A stretch of DNA of 64,000 nt from Puffinus mauretanicus (taxonomy: Eukaryota; Chordata; Aves; Procellariiformes; Procellariidae). The stretch is taken from assembly GCA_023333565.1 (NCBI GenBank), contig JAJKFH010002634.1, positions 55,941 to 119,940 on the forward strand. Reading direction: 5' to 3'. Made by a program: the position numbers and the translations under genes. Below are positions 36,801 to 52,281 of this stretch, one piece after another. Numbering within the stretch: position 1 is the first letter of the stretch; each line of letters opens with the position of its first letter. The notes beneath the pieces were generated by a model, which saw only the letters and a list, made by a program, of their open reading frames with translations, was not told the DNA's origin and searched no databases.

Positions 36801-39800
36801 GAGTCAACTCCTGTCTATATGTGTCTGACCTTCTGAGTAAGACCCGTGTGCATACCATTTGAGATTTGTTTTGTATTTAGAGTCTCAATTATCTCTGGTC
36901 TTTATGTGGGAGGGTGTCACCACACAAGTCCTATTAGCTCATTCTGGGAAACTAAGAACTGGCAGACAATCACGGTCTTAGACAGTTTTACTCTTGAATA
37001 AATAGGCTCCTTTTTGGCACCTAACCTTGGATCTGCAATGTCTCTGATCTCCTGCTAAACTAACAATTTCTGTAAAAAACAGCTAAGTAAGCTAACGTCA
37101 TTCTGGGCTTTTAGTGAGATAATTTAACTGTAACCCATCTCTTGCTCACAGATACTAAGCAATGTAAAACGGAATTGTTTTTCAAGGCAAAGTTTAATAA
37201 AAAAGCCACAAGTGATATAAAAAGCTCATCACTGCGATTGATAGGCCTAATATTCTGTTATTTTAAGAGAAGAAGAATTCAGTTTGGTCATTCCCACTGC
37301 AGTATATAGTGAAAAATTACGTCTTGCAAGTCATTGCCCTAAACAATGTTGTCTGCAGCACTTATATGCACGCATATGTCTTCTAATCTGAACTGAAAAT
37401 GCTGACCTTAGAAGGAAGTATGGTAAGTTGGTTGGGTGGCAACGTTATTAAAGTTGGGGACTCTTGCTCCATCTTAAAATTCAATTTCTACTTTTGCTTT
37501 GCAACATATTTTCAAATAGTCTGACAGTACTTGGATGCTCAGGTTGCTTTGGTATAGATGATGCAGGGCGTATGTCTACTCTGTATTTAGGTTGACAACA
37601 ACATCGTGATAGCACACAGAAACCAAGCAGCAAAAATAGCCACAAACCATTAGTTTCCTAGTTGGTTTGCTGGTGAGACTAAGTAGGTAATACTTGGAAA
37701 AGGCAGCTCACTTAGTGTAAGATATTCCTATAGGACAGTAAATTTGCAGTTACTCCTGTATCTACACAGATCCTGCATCTCATACAGTGAGCTCCTCATT
37801 TATGACTAAGATATTATAACAGTAATGAATGGGTCCCCACGCCCCATCTGAAACAACAGAAAAAGTAAATAAATTTTCTAAGAAAGGTAAAAGAAATTAC
37901 AATTCCCCAGACACAACAGAGCCAGGGAGTAAGAAAGGTTTCTGAACAGTATTGTGGAGTTTATAAACTGCATTGAACCCTTCCAATTCCCTGATTGCAA
38001 AAATTGGTCTATATTATCTAATGTGGAAATTGCTGTGTCACACAGTACTGTTTTGCCTTCCCTTTCAATACTGGGTCAATTGACAGAGCTGTATAATTGT
38101 TCTGTGTTCATTTCCCAGAATTACTTGTTAATAGTGTAAATGGGGTAATGGATATTTTCACAAGCTTATATTTTTAGAGGGAAAAGAAACATTCTAAATT
38201 TAATTTCTGTAGCTGCAATTTTAATCACAGAATACGTAGGAAGATAAGAGATTTTTAGTAAGTTGCATTAGTATCTACTAGGTGACTCCATCTGTGATAA
38301 TCGTGCAGTCAGTATGCACCAAACAAAACAGAAAATGACTACTTATTGAATGTAAGCACAAAAGGAATATTGGTCTTTGCAGACTTGTGCTGAAGATGGC
38401 ACAGCAGAGGTTCAGGGTGGACCAAATAAATGCCTAAATTGCACACTTCTGCTTCAACCGTAGGTCTGACATTCTTGTGCTTTCTGTTATCAGAAGCCCT
38501 ACCTCATCTGACAGCAGTTGAAAAGCAGCTGGTAGGATAAAAAGCTTTTCAAGACTTCAGTGTAATACAACAGCTGCCGTTGTCTTTGTCTTTTTTCTTT
38601 TTCTTTTACTTTTTTTTTTTTTTTTAAATGTATATAGCTGCTTTGCTTGTGGAACTTGTTCTCTGAACTACTGAAACAAAAAACCCGGTCCGAGGATTAG
38701 ATTTCATTCTCTGTGGAGTCAATGGCAAAGCTCAGCTAACGTCATCTGACTTCTTGGCAGCTGAAAAAACAAAATATGGTTTTATCTCTTTAGCAAAAAA
38801 GAAATCAAATTAGGTTTGCAGAATTTAAAACTACCCTGTAATCATAAACTTAACACTTACTTACAGAGGTAGGGTCTACGTACTAGACTAATGCTATTGA
38901 TTTGCACTGACTGGATAGGAGATTTAAGCTTCATCAAAATTAGGAGACTTGCTACAGTCACTGCTGAAGAGGACTGGCACCTCCATTTGGATGCAGAGAA
39001 CTAATTAGCATGAGTACACCTTACGCTGGAAATCTCACAGGGTGTTTCCATGGGAGAGACAAGAGTTGTTTCAGCAACCAGCAGGCCAGTAGTTACATGA
39101 TGCTTTCCTGCTCCAGATCTCTACTGCCAAATTACATGCTGTTCACAGCAACTATAATCCTGCTGGAACTACAGTTGATTTTTACTGTTTGAGAAATCAC
39201 CAAGCCCTCTTCTGCCTCCTCTATAAAAAAGATTCCATCAGCATTAAAAAATCTTAGCTGAAATAATTTATTTGCTTTTGAAGCCAAATTTCTTTAAAAA
39301 AATGGATCTGAATGAACATTTTAACCTTTGGGAAGGGCCAAAGAAATGAAGTGACAATATGCTGGTAAATTCTTAAAAGTCCATTTGATTTAGCTAATAT
39401 TTAATTCAGAACATATCTATGTGTATGCTAATAAACAGTTGCAGATGGTGTTCAATTAGCATACAAATTCACTGAGCCTGCATATCCAGCTGAAAAACAC
39501 AATATTTTTTGCAGCCAGTATATGATCAAGTCAAGCTCTTCTCAGTATAAACTCTTCCAGAAACATGGACAGGTTTGCTCCTGCCTTTTCTGTTAGAAAA
39601 AACTGAAACCACCAAAGGCGAATAGGTCTTATTCGTAGTCCAAATAGAAAAGAAACTGCTAAATCACTCAACAGCTTCTCAGTACTTTCGGTAAGTAACC
39701 AATAAGCTGAGTCAAAGCCCTGCATTACTAAGATAATATTGGAGTATGAATGTTAGCCTTGCAACACAGCCTGCTCACGCACTGTGTATTTCTGGACAAT

Positions 39801-41176
39801 TTTGATCCATCTCTGTTTGAAAGAAAAACACAATCAATAGCAACCACCTTCACGATGCAGGTTGTCCTGATCTCAGCTCAATGCACCCAGCTACTTCAGC
39901 ATGACATCTGTTTTGTTTAATCTGACAGCACCAGAGTTGCAAGTTAGTCATGAAGTCATCTGGAATGACCTATTACCATGTACATACACTCAGCAACACA
40001 AAGTAGAAGTAAGGTTTACGCTATCCCCAAGCTGCCATTATGTTTGTCACTGTTTGTCACAGAATAACTGAGAAAAGGAGAGGCAAGTAAGAAATATCCA
40101 TTACGTGCTGACATAAGATAGAGATGGGATTTTATTGTTTGTCTTTTAGCAAGAAACTAATTAAATTGTGTCTGTTACTTCTATGTGGAAATGAGTTCCA
40201 GGAATTCACGGATGCACACAAACCTATGCCCACCATCCATACACTCATTCTGCAAACCCTTTTTGTAATGCAGTGGCAGGCAATGACACTATCAGTTCGC
40301 TTAATGTAGTAACTGAACCTTCAAATATTCAAGGAAACAAATTTAGCAGAAAATGATCATGGTAGTAATAAAAAAACAAACTTAACCAGCAGGCGGTACA
40401 CAGTCTTTACCACTGGTGTTAATGTGCCATTTTTTGATTACTAAGGTACTAAGATTGGACATATCCTGATTCACAGCAAATGCCTTTTCTATTAAATGGG
40501 TATAAGATTAGGTCTATTCACTCCCAAAGCACTATTTTGGAAGCATTAGTTTTATGATAAATGTATCTCACTGCAACAAATGTGGTTGTTCTCAGGGACA
40601 TGGACCTTTCTGGCTTGCCAAAATGGTCTTTCCAGAGCCTGCCCAGTGAAGCTTCGCAGATAGACCCATGCAGCTTGTTGGAAAGCACGTTCTGGCTTCT
40701 GAGAAATTCACATTGTGACTTGTGAACAAAGCACTCCAGCAACATGCCAGTCTAAGCTGCAAAATGATTAAGTACTTGTAAAAGAATGGAGCAGCCTGTA
40801 TTTGTCAGAGAACTCAAACACCGGAATTACTTTCTTTAAGGGAAAATAATGAGGTTAATTTATTTACTGAGACTGAAATAAATACTCCTTTGCACAACTG
40901 GAAACAGACTTCTGAACTATAACCCAACACAACGTGTTTTCAGGGACTCTCTGAAGTGAACTTTCCTAGCCTGCTATCTGAGGGATTCCCTTCCTCGCTG
41001 CCACTTGTCTCGGGCTGAGCTGGGGCTCCAGCGGGAAATGTCCTTGCAGACCGAGTCCTCAGGCAGTGCCCTCAACTGCTCTTTGTATTCTGACATCAGC
41101 AAGGTAACCACAATAGGATGGAAGATCAAAAAACACCGTTGAAGACTGTCTCATTCTACTTATCTTTTTTTTTTTT

Positions 41177-41205
41177 AAATTTATGGAATTTAAATTTATG
41201 GAATT
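41177..41205. repeat. Tandem duplication next to T run
   Basis: aaatttatggaatt is repeated with a 15-bp period, directly after a run of T. Confidence 0.8.
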
Positions 41206-41298
41206 CAATCTTATTGTTGCTTTGCACAAATTGATATGGAATGCAAATGTCCTAAGCAAAAAATTCTTCTTTCTTTTCTTAAATTCTGCCTCCCCTCC

Positions 41299-41323
41299 TT
41301 TTTTTTTTTTTTTTTTTTTTTTT
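41299..41323. repeat. Homopolymer T run (25 nt)
   Basis: There are twenty-five T residues on the plus strand. The sequence on either side was checked for a processed retrocopy and none was recognised. Confidence 0.9.
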
Positions 41324-43156
41324 AGTGGCAGGCAAGTTATCATCAAATGGGCTGCTTTAGCTTCTCATGAGCTGCAGGCAGGAGATGGGAACATGTAGAA
41401 AAATGTTCATGGTGCTTTTTGAAAAAAAGTGTGGGCTGGACTTTACAGTACTGCCTCCTGCCCACTTAGCTTTGGTGAGCCTTCATGCTTCTATTTTAGG
41501 AACTTCTTGGCATAAACTTTTTTTAAGAATTCTATGGAAATGTGACCGTAGAGAATCTGCATAACTTACATACAAAACACTCTCCTACCCTTGTAATCTA
41601 CAGTTATATATACAGATCTGTATAGTCTACTTCATTTTAAATAGATTTTTATACCATAGACCTCATTAAGCACCTTGGTCCAAATACATTTCTGAATATA
41701 AAGCCTGATGCTTGCAGTATCAACACAGCTAAGTTTACGATTTAATAAAAACTACTCATTAAATTGAGAAGTGGAATTTGCTCTGTCTTGCAAACCTAAG
41801 AGACTTAGATCTCTCCTCTGCTGTGGCCTCACCTTATCATCCAGGTTTTGTACTCAGATTTTATTCAAAAAACAAAATTACACTTTATCAAATAAATGGA
41901 ACATTGCACATCATAATCATGATGCTCCTTGGGCAGACAATTCAGAGACCATTCTTTAACAGTGTCAGAACTTGAAAAACCTGATGTTCTGTGAAGGGGG
42001 TAATTGTTGTTATGATTATGCTTTTTCCCTGGCAACCGCACTTATGTCACATTTATAAAAGAGATGCCAGTCTTTTTACATATTCTAAGTAGGTAGAGTA
42101 GGAAAAATTATTTCAAAAATAGTTTTGTTCCTTTCCAGAGATTAACTTGCATTTTATTTTCTCTCTTCATATTTGTGATTCATCTGTATTTATGTACTTT
42201 ACTCTAAGAGCATCTTCCTGTCTGTACCTTTTTTGCACTTAATTGTTTAGCTGCACACTGTAATATGACAAGCCTCTTCTGCACTGTCTACTTTGTTCCC
42301 TATGAATTCAGCAGCCACAGAGTCAGACAGTCAAGCACACTGACCATGAACATAGGGAAAATAGCCATGATCAATTTGGCTGCTGCTGAGCCCTCTGAGA
42401 CAATCTTTTGCATCTTCCTTCTATTTGTTTCTTTAGGGAGAGGGGAGATCAGACTAATGAAGAAGTCAGTTCATCAAACATTGCTCGGTCTTATGCACAA
42501 TCAAATGAGATGGTCAAGCCTGAGGAAGGACAAGAGCTGGGACAGATGTGGAAATATGAAACATCTGGCTTTGTAGAACTAATGAAGTCACCACTCACTC
42601 CTAGGAGTACTTCATATCTCCAAGGTCATCCATCTCCTTTGGTAATGCTATCTTCATCATTATTAGTATCAACTTTCTTTTACATTCATATGCAAGGTTA
42701 TGAGTCTTAAAGGACACCATTAGCCTAGCAACCACATTTCAGACATAAAATCTTTCTAGCATACCACTGTTAAAATTAACACTCTGAGTACAACTGAGGT
42801 ACCAGAGAGAAACACTTGTTTTAATGTATTCTCTTTACATATGGTTGGGTTAGTGGTATAAATTCAAATTCAGAACACCTAATTTTGAGCAAACCATCTC
42901 CTGGCTAATAGCTCTTGACAAGACATTTGTAAAGAATGTCAGTGGTGACAGAGGTTACATGTCTACAAAGAAACTTGTACCAAGTGCACAACTTTGCTTG
43001 GAATAAAAATCTTGGTATGAATACTGCAGGCAAAAAATTCACAGTTAACTTTGCAGTAGCAGAGTTTGTTCAAAGCCTGACAACAAGTTCTGGATTCAGA
43101 TGTCTGGAACAATCCAGAATTGCATTTTTCCAGTCTTGATAATTCAATGTCTGCCT

Positions 43157-43295
43157 CTACTTTCTATTCTTCATTCCTTCCTACCTTCCTGCCTTCCTGC
43201 CTTTCCTCCTTCCTGCCTTCCTGCTTCCCATGCTTCCTCCCTTTTGCTCTCCCTTTCTTTCTCCCTCCCTTCCTCCTCATTCCTTTCTTCCATCT
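43157..43295. repeat. Polypyrimidine tract, degenerate CTTCC repeats
   Basis: About 140 bp is almost purely C and T on the plus strand (units such as ccttcctg), so purine-only on the transcript. Such tracts can form triplex DNA. Confidence 0.85.
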
Positions 43296-43599
43296 TCTAT
43301 CATTAAGTATGTTTTTAAGTTTGCCTGCGGAACACTTGTTCACAAATAGGTCCTATATGTCTATAAAAGAATTAATGCTGTTTTCCTAAGGAGGTTCTTT
43401 CTGCTAATCATTGATAAGAAATGCTACAGCAAATTCAACATTAAGGTAGACTGAGGCACATAAGTACTACACATGTAAAGCAAACTCAAGTGCCATGGAG
43501 GTCATGGTACATCTTGACAATCATAAATGGATAGGAAAAGTATTTCTGTAGGACAATCATATTTTTCTGACAGTATTTAACACAAAGGAGATTTTGGGG

Positions 43600-43631
43600 A
43601 AAAAAAAAAAAAAGAAAAAGAAAGAAAAAAG
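43600..43631. repeat. A-rich tract
   Basis: A13 is followed by GAAAAAG and GAAAG units. Confidence 0.85.
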
Positions 43632-44998
43632 AACTCTCTATCTTCATGTAGTTCACCTAGGGAAAGGATGAGTAGCCTAAACCTTATGGGCTGCACTGAC
43701 TGCTTGTGAATAGCTAAAGGGTGTTTAAAGTCTGCTATACAGTTTGAATTCTGATTGTGGGAGGAAGAAGGCAGCAGGGACTGCTGTATGCCCAGTTCGG
43801 TCAGCCATCTATATTGCAACGACATAGTGGAACTGCATGCTGCTGTCATGTCTTTGCTGAAAAGTTGTCCTGGGATCCTCTCTCTGCCATTGTCCAAGGT
43901 ACATGCCAGGTGATTGTGGTACATGTAAATGATTAGTTATGCATGAGGAAGGCTGACCACTTTTTGATGGATGCACGAACTGCTAGTTACTGAACAGAAT
44001 ACTGTGCTTTTGGCAAGTTAAACCACATAAAGAAATATCTTCTATTTTGCAAAGCTCTGTCTAGAAAGGCAGACTTTTTTTTTAACACTTCCTAACCATT
44101 TTTCCCCATTCCCCTCCAGTGGTATTAATTACTCTGTGCCCATATTTCCAACTAAAATTAAAAGGCAGTGCAGAGGATGAAGTCACAAAAAACTCAGTTT
44201 CAGAAAATGAAACTTCTGTTACACAACTGAGTCAATCTTTCCTCTTGAGTGTAATCCTACAAAAAGTGTTGCAGATTGTCATCACCCTGGAATTCCAGGA
44301 AGCTGTGATATGAACCAAAAACAAAGCTTAGAAGAAAGATTAAGTTACAAAATTGAAGCATGTCTATTCAGTGAGTTTGTAAGAAATAACTTCCCCTGGA
44401 ATTGAATCCTAAGTTTTTTACAATATGATTTCACTTCAAAAATGCTTCTGCAAAAACAGCCTCATGGAGCTCCCAGAAATTGTTGAAAGATCTTGTGTTC
44501 TTAAGAAAGTATAAGTATGCGTTAAAGGGATAGCCTTGCCACTACAGAATAGAAGCCTTGGAGACAAGCTGTTTTCTTTTCCTGTCACACATCTCCATAA
44601 TAAATAATAGCCCTAGTGATACTTGTGCAACTCTACAGCATCTTTAAAATATGATCCCAGTGACAGATGCTTCCTTCTGAGGTTTTCTGTAGTTGAAAGA
44701 GGTAGAATTTTAATTATGATATGCCTGAGGATGAGTGAAACGTAATAATATCCGTATTCTACTAGCTGGATTTTGTCCCGTCAAAGGAAATGTAGAGGGA
44801 AAAAGAAATGTTCCAAAGGGAACAGATCTGTTGGATTAATCACTTTAAATGAGGAAATATAGATTAAAGCAAACAAAAATCAGCATGATATAATATCCTT
44901 TTAGAGTCTGGATCACAATGATCAGATTTGTGAAATCCTTCAACAGGCACCTTAAAGACTTCATCAAAACAATGCATTGAGCTCTCTCTTTGCCTTTA

Positions 44999-45235
<237 letters not shown>

Positions 45236-48200
45236 TCACTGCAGGTTGTTTTGGACAGGTTTGAAGGACAGGAATTGCTGAAACCATCAGAGACAAATTG
45301 GAGAACACTTCTAGAAAAACACATTTATCATGTTGGAGTCCCTTATTTCCAAAGTTTTTATTTCAGTTCCCACACATTGCATGACGTGAAGGTCATTCAA
45401 ACTATCATCTCTGTGGGATTTCCTAACAAAAACCACACTGACAATCTGGATTTGAGGTAGACCAACACTTCTAGGTGAACTGAAGATCCGTTTCTATCAG
45501 TGAGTTAGCAGAATTCAACTCATGGTTCATTTTATGAAACTAGGAGCACTTGTGTTGTCAGTGTTTTTGATTTTAGCTTGAATATTCCAACAATTTCAAC
45601 TCACCTGATTGATGCTGCACAGGACCAGATAAGAAAACTAGAAAAAAATTCTCTTTGTTCCTGTGTCCACTTGAAGAAACGATTTTGCTTTTGTTCATGC
45701 TGATCTTCCAGGAGTTTAAAGAGTAACCATTTTTATATTCCTCCTCAGTGCTAATGTTAGAACTTGCAAAAAGTGGTCCAACAGCAGAAATAAATAGTAA
45801 TATTACATGGAATATTAATACTTGAACCCTACCTCTTGATATCAAAAAGCTTATTCCTCAGGACTGTTCTGGGTGAAACATTGCTGTTCTTAATGTCTTA
45901 CAAAATAGTGGGCTCTAATTTAGACCATGTATCCTTTGATGTATGAAAGCTTATACATTATAGCATTTTTCTCACTTAAAAATTGTAACTGAGTGTTTCA
46001 AATTAGCTGAGTCAGAATGTTTTACAGGATAAGTCATTGTTGATCATCTGGGGGAATGAAAATCAGAGAATCTTCATGACTCGTATTTTATGATAGAAGT
46101 TAAACAAAGATTTAGCCCTGCAGTGACTGCAAAGAATTATCAGAAGCAGCACAGCATCTAAAAGTCATTGTGGCAGCTGCTTTGGGAGAACAATGACCAA
46201 CCCCCTGTTTATTTCATGCTATTGGTAAAAGTTGCCTGTACTGCTCTGCAGCAAGGAAGCCTAAATGAGACTGCAGGATATTCAATACACAATTGAATTT
46301 CAAATATGCTTTAACTCTCTAGTCTTTATACCTACAGCAAATATGTCGTTAGAAGAGACAGTGAATGGGAATGGGAAAGAAGTATAGAGGTGCATTGAGG
46401 AATACAGAAGGCCTGGCATATGGAGTGCATATGTTCTCTACTCTCTAAATTTGAGTTTGGCTGTAAATATCCCTGTTGAATAAGACTTCCTCTTCACAAA
46501 GAAGCCTGTAAGGCCTATGTCAATGTGTTTGGATTAAAATGAGTTTAGATGGATTTTAGACCATGCCTGTAGATCACTGTTATTTCTATGCCTGGCTCCT
46601 CCTGTTGTCTTCTACTTTATTACAGACTCCTCTTGACTGCAGAGTCTACCTCTGCATTTCCTCTTTTTAGTGAGGAGCAGTACAACCCCAGATGTGCTTT
46701 TTCCTGGGATACCAGAGAGGTGACAACACTGCATCTACTGCTTACTCACTATGTAAGCATTCCTTCCCCGCAGTGTGACCTGCTTCCCTCACAAAAAGCC
46801 AACATATGATGAGTTAAAACCTCCAGCCCTCAACCCTCTTAGTGGGCAGCAATGACATCTGACAGAAGAGGACTTTCTGTGTGTGGGTTATACGAAAAAT
46901 AACCTGACTTCCTGTATAGAAGCAAGGATGTTGCAAGCACATGGGAACATGAAACAAGATGTCAGAGCACAGGTAGAAATGTAGATTCACTCCATGTTCA
47001 AGTGAATCAACTTGAAAAGGCTGACACCCTGAAAAGCACTAACATACTTCAAGTTGCAGATTAGTAGGTCATATATGATATGAATTCTGAAGCCCCTTTT
47101 TTTAAAAAAATCAGTTGGAAATTTGCATTAATCAGGAAGGTTGGTCTTAACAAAATGGTGCTATCACTGTAAATATAAGTGGTCAGAACTATGCAATTTT
47201 CCATCCTTCAAACTAAGAAAGAAAAAAGAGGTTAATCACTAAGAACAAGTTTCCTAAAAACATCAGCTGGAGAATCTGAAAAGAGATTTAAATAAAGCTC
47301 TAATTTCCTTTGGAAATCGTATATGAAAGTAAAGTACACGAAAAGGCATGAAAAGCATATGAAGTATATGAAAAAATACGCGGAATTGGAAGAATCGGAA
47401 ATTAAAGACCTTCGGAAAACATTTCCAAAGATCCTGGAATGAAAACCATCCTGTTTTCTCATCATAATTTATTTTTCCTTAAAAAAAGTGTAGAATCCAA
47501 ACCTGAAATTTCATTTCAGAAATTGATTCTCTCTCAGGCTAACACACACAGAAAACAAGAGACATTTGCTTTCATAAGCATTGAGTGAAAGCAGAATTAA
47601 ATCCCTAGGCTTTGTAAGCAGCCATCACTTTCCTTTCCTGAATTAAAGCTACCAGAAACTGTATTATATCATAAGTTTAAACAGCATGTAAAGCAAACTC
47701 CGTGTGAAAGATATGGATTAAAAAAAAAAAATGTATCAAGAAGTGATTCTCTAACTACGAGCATACACATCTCTTGAAGTACCACTGCTCAGAAATTTCC
47801 TGTTGTCGTCATTTGATTTATGTAGTCTTCTAGCCTTACTAAGTACTTTTTTTTAACATCTCATTGGTCTGCAATTCTACAGCAAGCCTGTGCAATGTCT
47901 TTGTGAGATGAAAAACTTGAAGTGATTGTGATCAGAAATAGAAACAATAGTAGAAAGCTTTCTGATAAAGCAATCATAGCTGTGTTAAGCTTTGTGTAAA
48001 CTGCAATTAGTCATATCAAGACTATATCACATTTACTCCTTAGGAATCTATAAATGTTAGAAGGTATCAGATCAAAGTTCCCAGTTGCGTAACCCAGCTG
48101 GGACAAATACCAACTGTTTCAGGCTATTAAAGGCTAAATCTATAATGCATACACCAAATCCAATGCATGTAAAACAAATAACTTTACAGACTACTGTGAG

Positions 48201-50254
48201 CAAAATAACTGGCACTTGCAGATGGGGTGGGGATTTATCCACTATGCAGAGACAAACACATTTGTTACACATACAACTTTAGCACACATTTTTTTAAAAC
48301 TACAGATTTCTAATTTTAGGTTCATGGGAAAAGAGATGGCTCCTTGAGTCTTTTGATTAGAGGTCTAACCTAAAACACGGGAGATTCTCAGTCACTACTT
48401 GAGAACAGTATATTCAGCAGCCTCTGTCATGAATTACGAACCTTATATGCATAAAGATCCATAAGCATAAAACTGCCCACTTTACCAGACTGAAACTCTA
48501 CGATTATGACTTCCTTCAAAGTCAGCATACTCCCAGCCTAAGAAAACTGCATAGTATCAGGTGAAGATACTATTTTTATCATCTTTCTGCTAGGCTTCAG
48601 TTCAGAAAATATTTTGCAACATACCAGTAAAGTCCTGTCTGGGGCATTTTGATGGCATGGTTCCCTGAATTCCATTTAATTTGCCATGGAAGCAATACTG
48701 CAGGTAACTTGCTCCTGCCTAAATGAAATCTCCTACAAAAGGACAATTTAACCTGTTCTTTTCTTTTGTTCCCCACATAGTTCAAATCTGTTCTTTCATT
48801 CCCTAAATTCCTAAGATAAGCCCATTTTCCTACTAGTCCAGGAATACCACTTTTTTTTTTTTTTCCCAGAGGAGCTGGATTACTGATGGAATTTAGATAT
48901 CTACTGTCAAAAATCTGGCATCTAAAGTAGAACTATATACACTTATGTTTAGTTTCAGAAAAAATCCTACCCATAGTTGTTGCTAAGAGTAATTTTTTTT
49001 TTTTTTTTGAAGAAGATGCCAACATTAGTTTTGATGCATCAGATTATCAGAACTGACCTGTATGGCCTTACCACAGGAAAAAAAGGGAGAAAGATGCCTT
49101 GGATCCATCAGGAGAGGCCACTTAAAAACATTGAAGTGACAAAGTAAATAAAGTGACATTCTATTTCTGTCCAAGATATGCTGGAAGGCTTAACAGCAAA
49201 GCAGAACTCCCTTCATTGTTTTGGCCGATGCAGAAGAGACAGAAGACAGCATTTTGGCATCCTCCCGCCTCAGAAAGAAAATTTTTTTGAAGTCATGCCT
49301 AATATTTGAGGAGATAAGAGACATTCCACTCAATAACATTACAGTCTTTCAAACTCATGGCATATGATTTTGTAGGGAACATTGGAGAGGATTTGAAAGA
49401 TCTGGCCCATAGCCAGCTCTCTAAATTATTTAGTCTTTTTTCTCTAGAGATTTTTAATACTGGAGTCGTACAATATACTAGAGATTTATAAATATTATGC
49501 TCTAACCTGATTTCAAAATGCAAGTTCATTATCGATTTTTTAAAACTTATTGTTATCAAAATGCTTTGAAATTCTCTAAATGAAACACTCCATTCCATGG
49601 ACTGCACATAATCTGTTTCTAACTTTTCATTTGTGAATTCTTTTTTTTTTTAATTATTCTTTTTATTCAGGATAAAGAAAATATATCCATAAAATATCAG
49701 TGTGATGTGAAAACTATTCCCTGTCCTCCTTTATGGGAAGCTTAGGGGATTTTCTGTTTTAATTATGATTTTCACTTTACACAATCACACCATATGTAAA
49801 AAACATGACTGGAGACTCTGCTGATATTTTCTTCCAATGGAATTACAAATAAGACACAGTTGTGCAACTCTGTGGGACTGACTGAATTTCTCATACTTTT
49901 AAAATCCACACATTTTGCATAGCATTGTTATGAGAAGAGACAGAAAATAAATGTAATTATTCCTTCGTTCTATTCAAATAGGGATGATTTTTGCGTGCTT
50001 TTATGAGGAATCAGCTTTACTTGCAGCTCTTTACTGGTGATTGTTCTTCTATGCCATTTTTCCCCGACTATGTTTATTAATATGTTTGTCCCTTCACCAA
50101 AAGAGAGATGATTGTATTTCAACAATGAAATGACCTTCTTCTATCCAGCTTTTGATTTGCAAAGTACTTTGTTACAAGAGAAAAGTAATGATATCAAAAT
50201 ATGCAATGTGAAAACAACCTTACAAAATAATTCAAATGTGATAGTAGCCATGAT

Positions 50255-50282
50255 CCCCCCCGTGGTAGAGACCACGGGGGAT
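50255..50282. repeat. GC-rich perfect hairpin
   Basis: CCCCCGTGGT and ACCACGGGGG form a 10-bp perfect stem around the loop AGAG. A two-C bulge allows two more A-T pairs at the base. It is unusual in an otherwise AT-rich intron. Confidence 0.85.
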
Positions 50283-52057
50283 ACAGAAGACCCACATCAC
50301 ACCCACATTATGATCCCTTTTGTTGGAAGTGAAAAATCCCTGTATTTTCCCTATTAGAAAAAAAGAGATTTAAGTAATATACTACAGTTATGAAGCCTAA
50401 AAACTGTGCCACAGTAGATGCAGGGACAGATCAATCCAAAGGCAATCTTTAATGATTCTCATATGAGAATGCTCATTTAAAGCACAGAGAATGTTTTGTG
50501 TTTCCTTGTGAACATTAGGCAAGAAGTACATTTTTATGGCATCGAATTGAATTCCCTAAGGGTCTCATGCTTGCAGGAGTAGAACTGATGGAGTAGTTAA
50601 TATGCTATAAACTCAGCTTGGAGACTGCATTCGAGTATTGCAAGTCATTTCCCATTCTGTAAGGAAATATTTGTCTAAGAAGTGACATGGTTTTAACTTG
50701 GTGTTTCATCTTTCTCATTTTAAATTCAGCATTTAATTAAAAAAATCTCTGAAGATTAAAAACTACTGAATGATCCTATAAATAGTTGCACTTTACAGTT
50801 GTTTTACTTCCAGCTTGTGCTTTTAAGCAAGGCAATGAAATGAGAAAGCATCCTTTGTTATACAGTCAAAAATACTTCGGCTTTATGTGGAGGACAGTTA
50901 CTAACAACTAGGATATTCACTTAGGGCTTAGTAGGGACTAAATTTGGGTGTTTATGGTAGATCTTATGTTCTTACGCCTCATTGCTGTTCAACACATTTT
51001 CAATGTTTAAGTAAATGAGAAAATAAGTGCTTCAGAGCCTGGAGAACCTGACCTTTAAATTAGGGCCAATGGTGATGAGCAGCCAAACAATTCTTCCGAT
51101 TCACCACATGGGGAAGGTTGCATTTAAGCCACTTTCTCATTTAGGTTATCCCATGTACATAGCTTGTTTGTCATTAAGATGTAAAAGGTACTGGAAACGT
51201 ACTCAGCTTACTACTGAGAATTTTATTTGCTTGTAGCGAAATGTAGCCACGTTGTATATTCTTAATATTCTATTCAAGACTTTTCAGACCTAGGCAATCT
51301 GAAGTCCCTGATATTAAACTTATGGCAAACTTAAAAAACCCCACCTGTGTTAATTCTGCATTTCTGATATTCATAATGCTGAAACCTCAGCTCAGTGGGA
51401 AATTGCATATCTGCCTTGCCTTCCCCATGGAACTTCAGTGAGAGAGATGAAATACTGAGGACTCAAAACTGATTTACCTCCAAAGATATCTTTACTTCAA
51501 GATATGCTTCACAGTTTCTTTGGGCCTGTTCTTGGTACATCACATAACTGCATGCAGCACCTCCTGCAAGGCAGTGCAGACACAGCTCTCTGTGTTGTGC
51601 TGGCAGCCTCGTTTCACTGCAGTCCAGTGAAGCCTTGCTTACAGTTACAATATGCACCCAAAGACTGCCCTAGGTGAGTGAAATGTCCGCCTTCTCATGA
51701 GGAAAGCCTATAATCAGGCCTATAATAAGGCAGATTCAAGCTTCTTGTCTCTTGTCTTTTCAAGGACACACATACATTGACATTGCAAAGGGGTACTGCA
51801 CCGTAATTAATATACAAAATTGCTCCTTTTTCTGCTAAGTGAAATCAGTTAGGATGAATAAATAATGATGAGGGAAGGCAGGCACATCACAATTCTGTGA
51901 ACCCCAATACAAAAGGACCTGTTGGGCAGATATGCAATTATCCAACACTCTTAAGATCTCTCTGAGAGGGTGGATTGGCACCACACTGACTGAAACTCAA
52001 GCAGAAAGCTATATTTTGTCCTCCTTCACCTCCAGACATAGTTCTTTTCCCCCTTTT

Positions 52058-52281
52058 TGTGGTTTAACCCCAGCTGGCAACCAAGTACTACACAGCTGCT
52101 TGCTCACCCTCCCCCTGCCCCAGTGGGAACGGCAAGAGAATCAGAAGGGCAGGAGTAAGAACTCGTAGATTGAGACAAGAACAGTTTAATACTTGAAATA
52201 TAATGATAATGATGATAATAATGATGATAATAATGATGATGATAATAATAACAAGAACAACACAACAACAACAACTTGAAT

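Noticed and set aside
41299..41323. Poly-T as the tail of a processed retrocopy
   Set aside because: Neither flank resembles a known transcript and no target duplication is visible.
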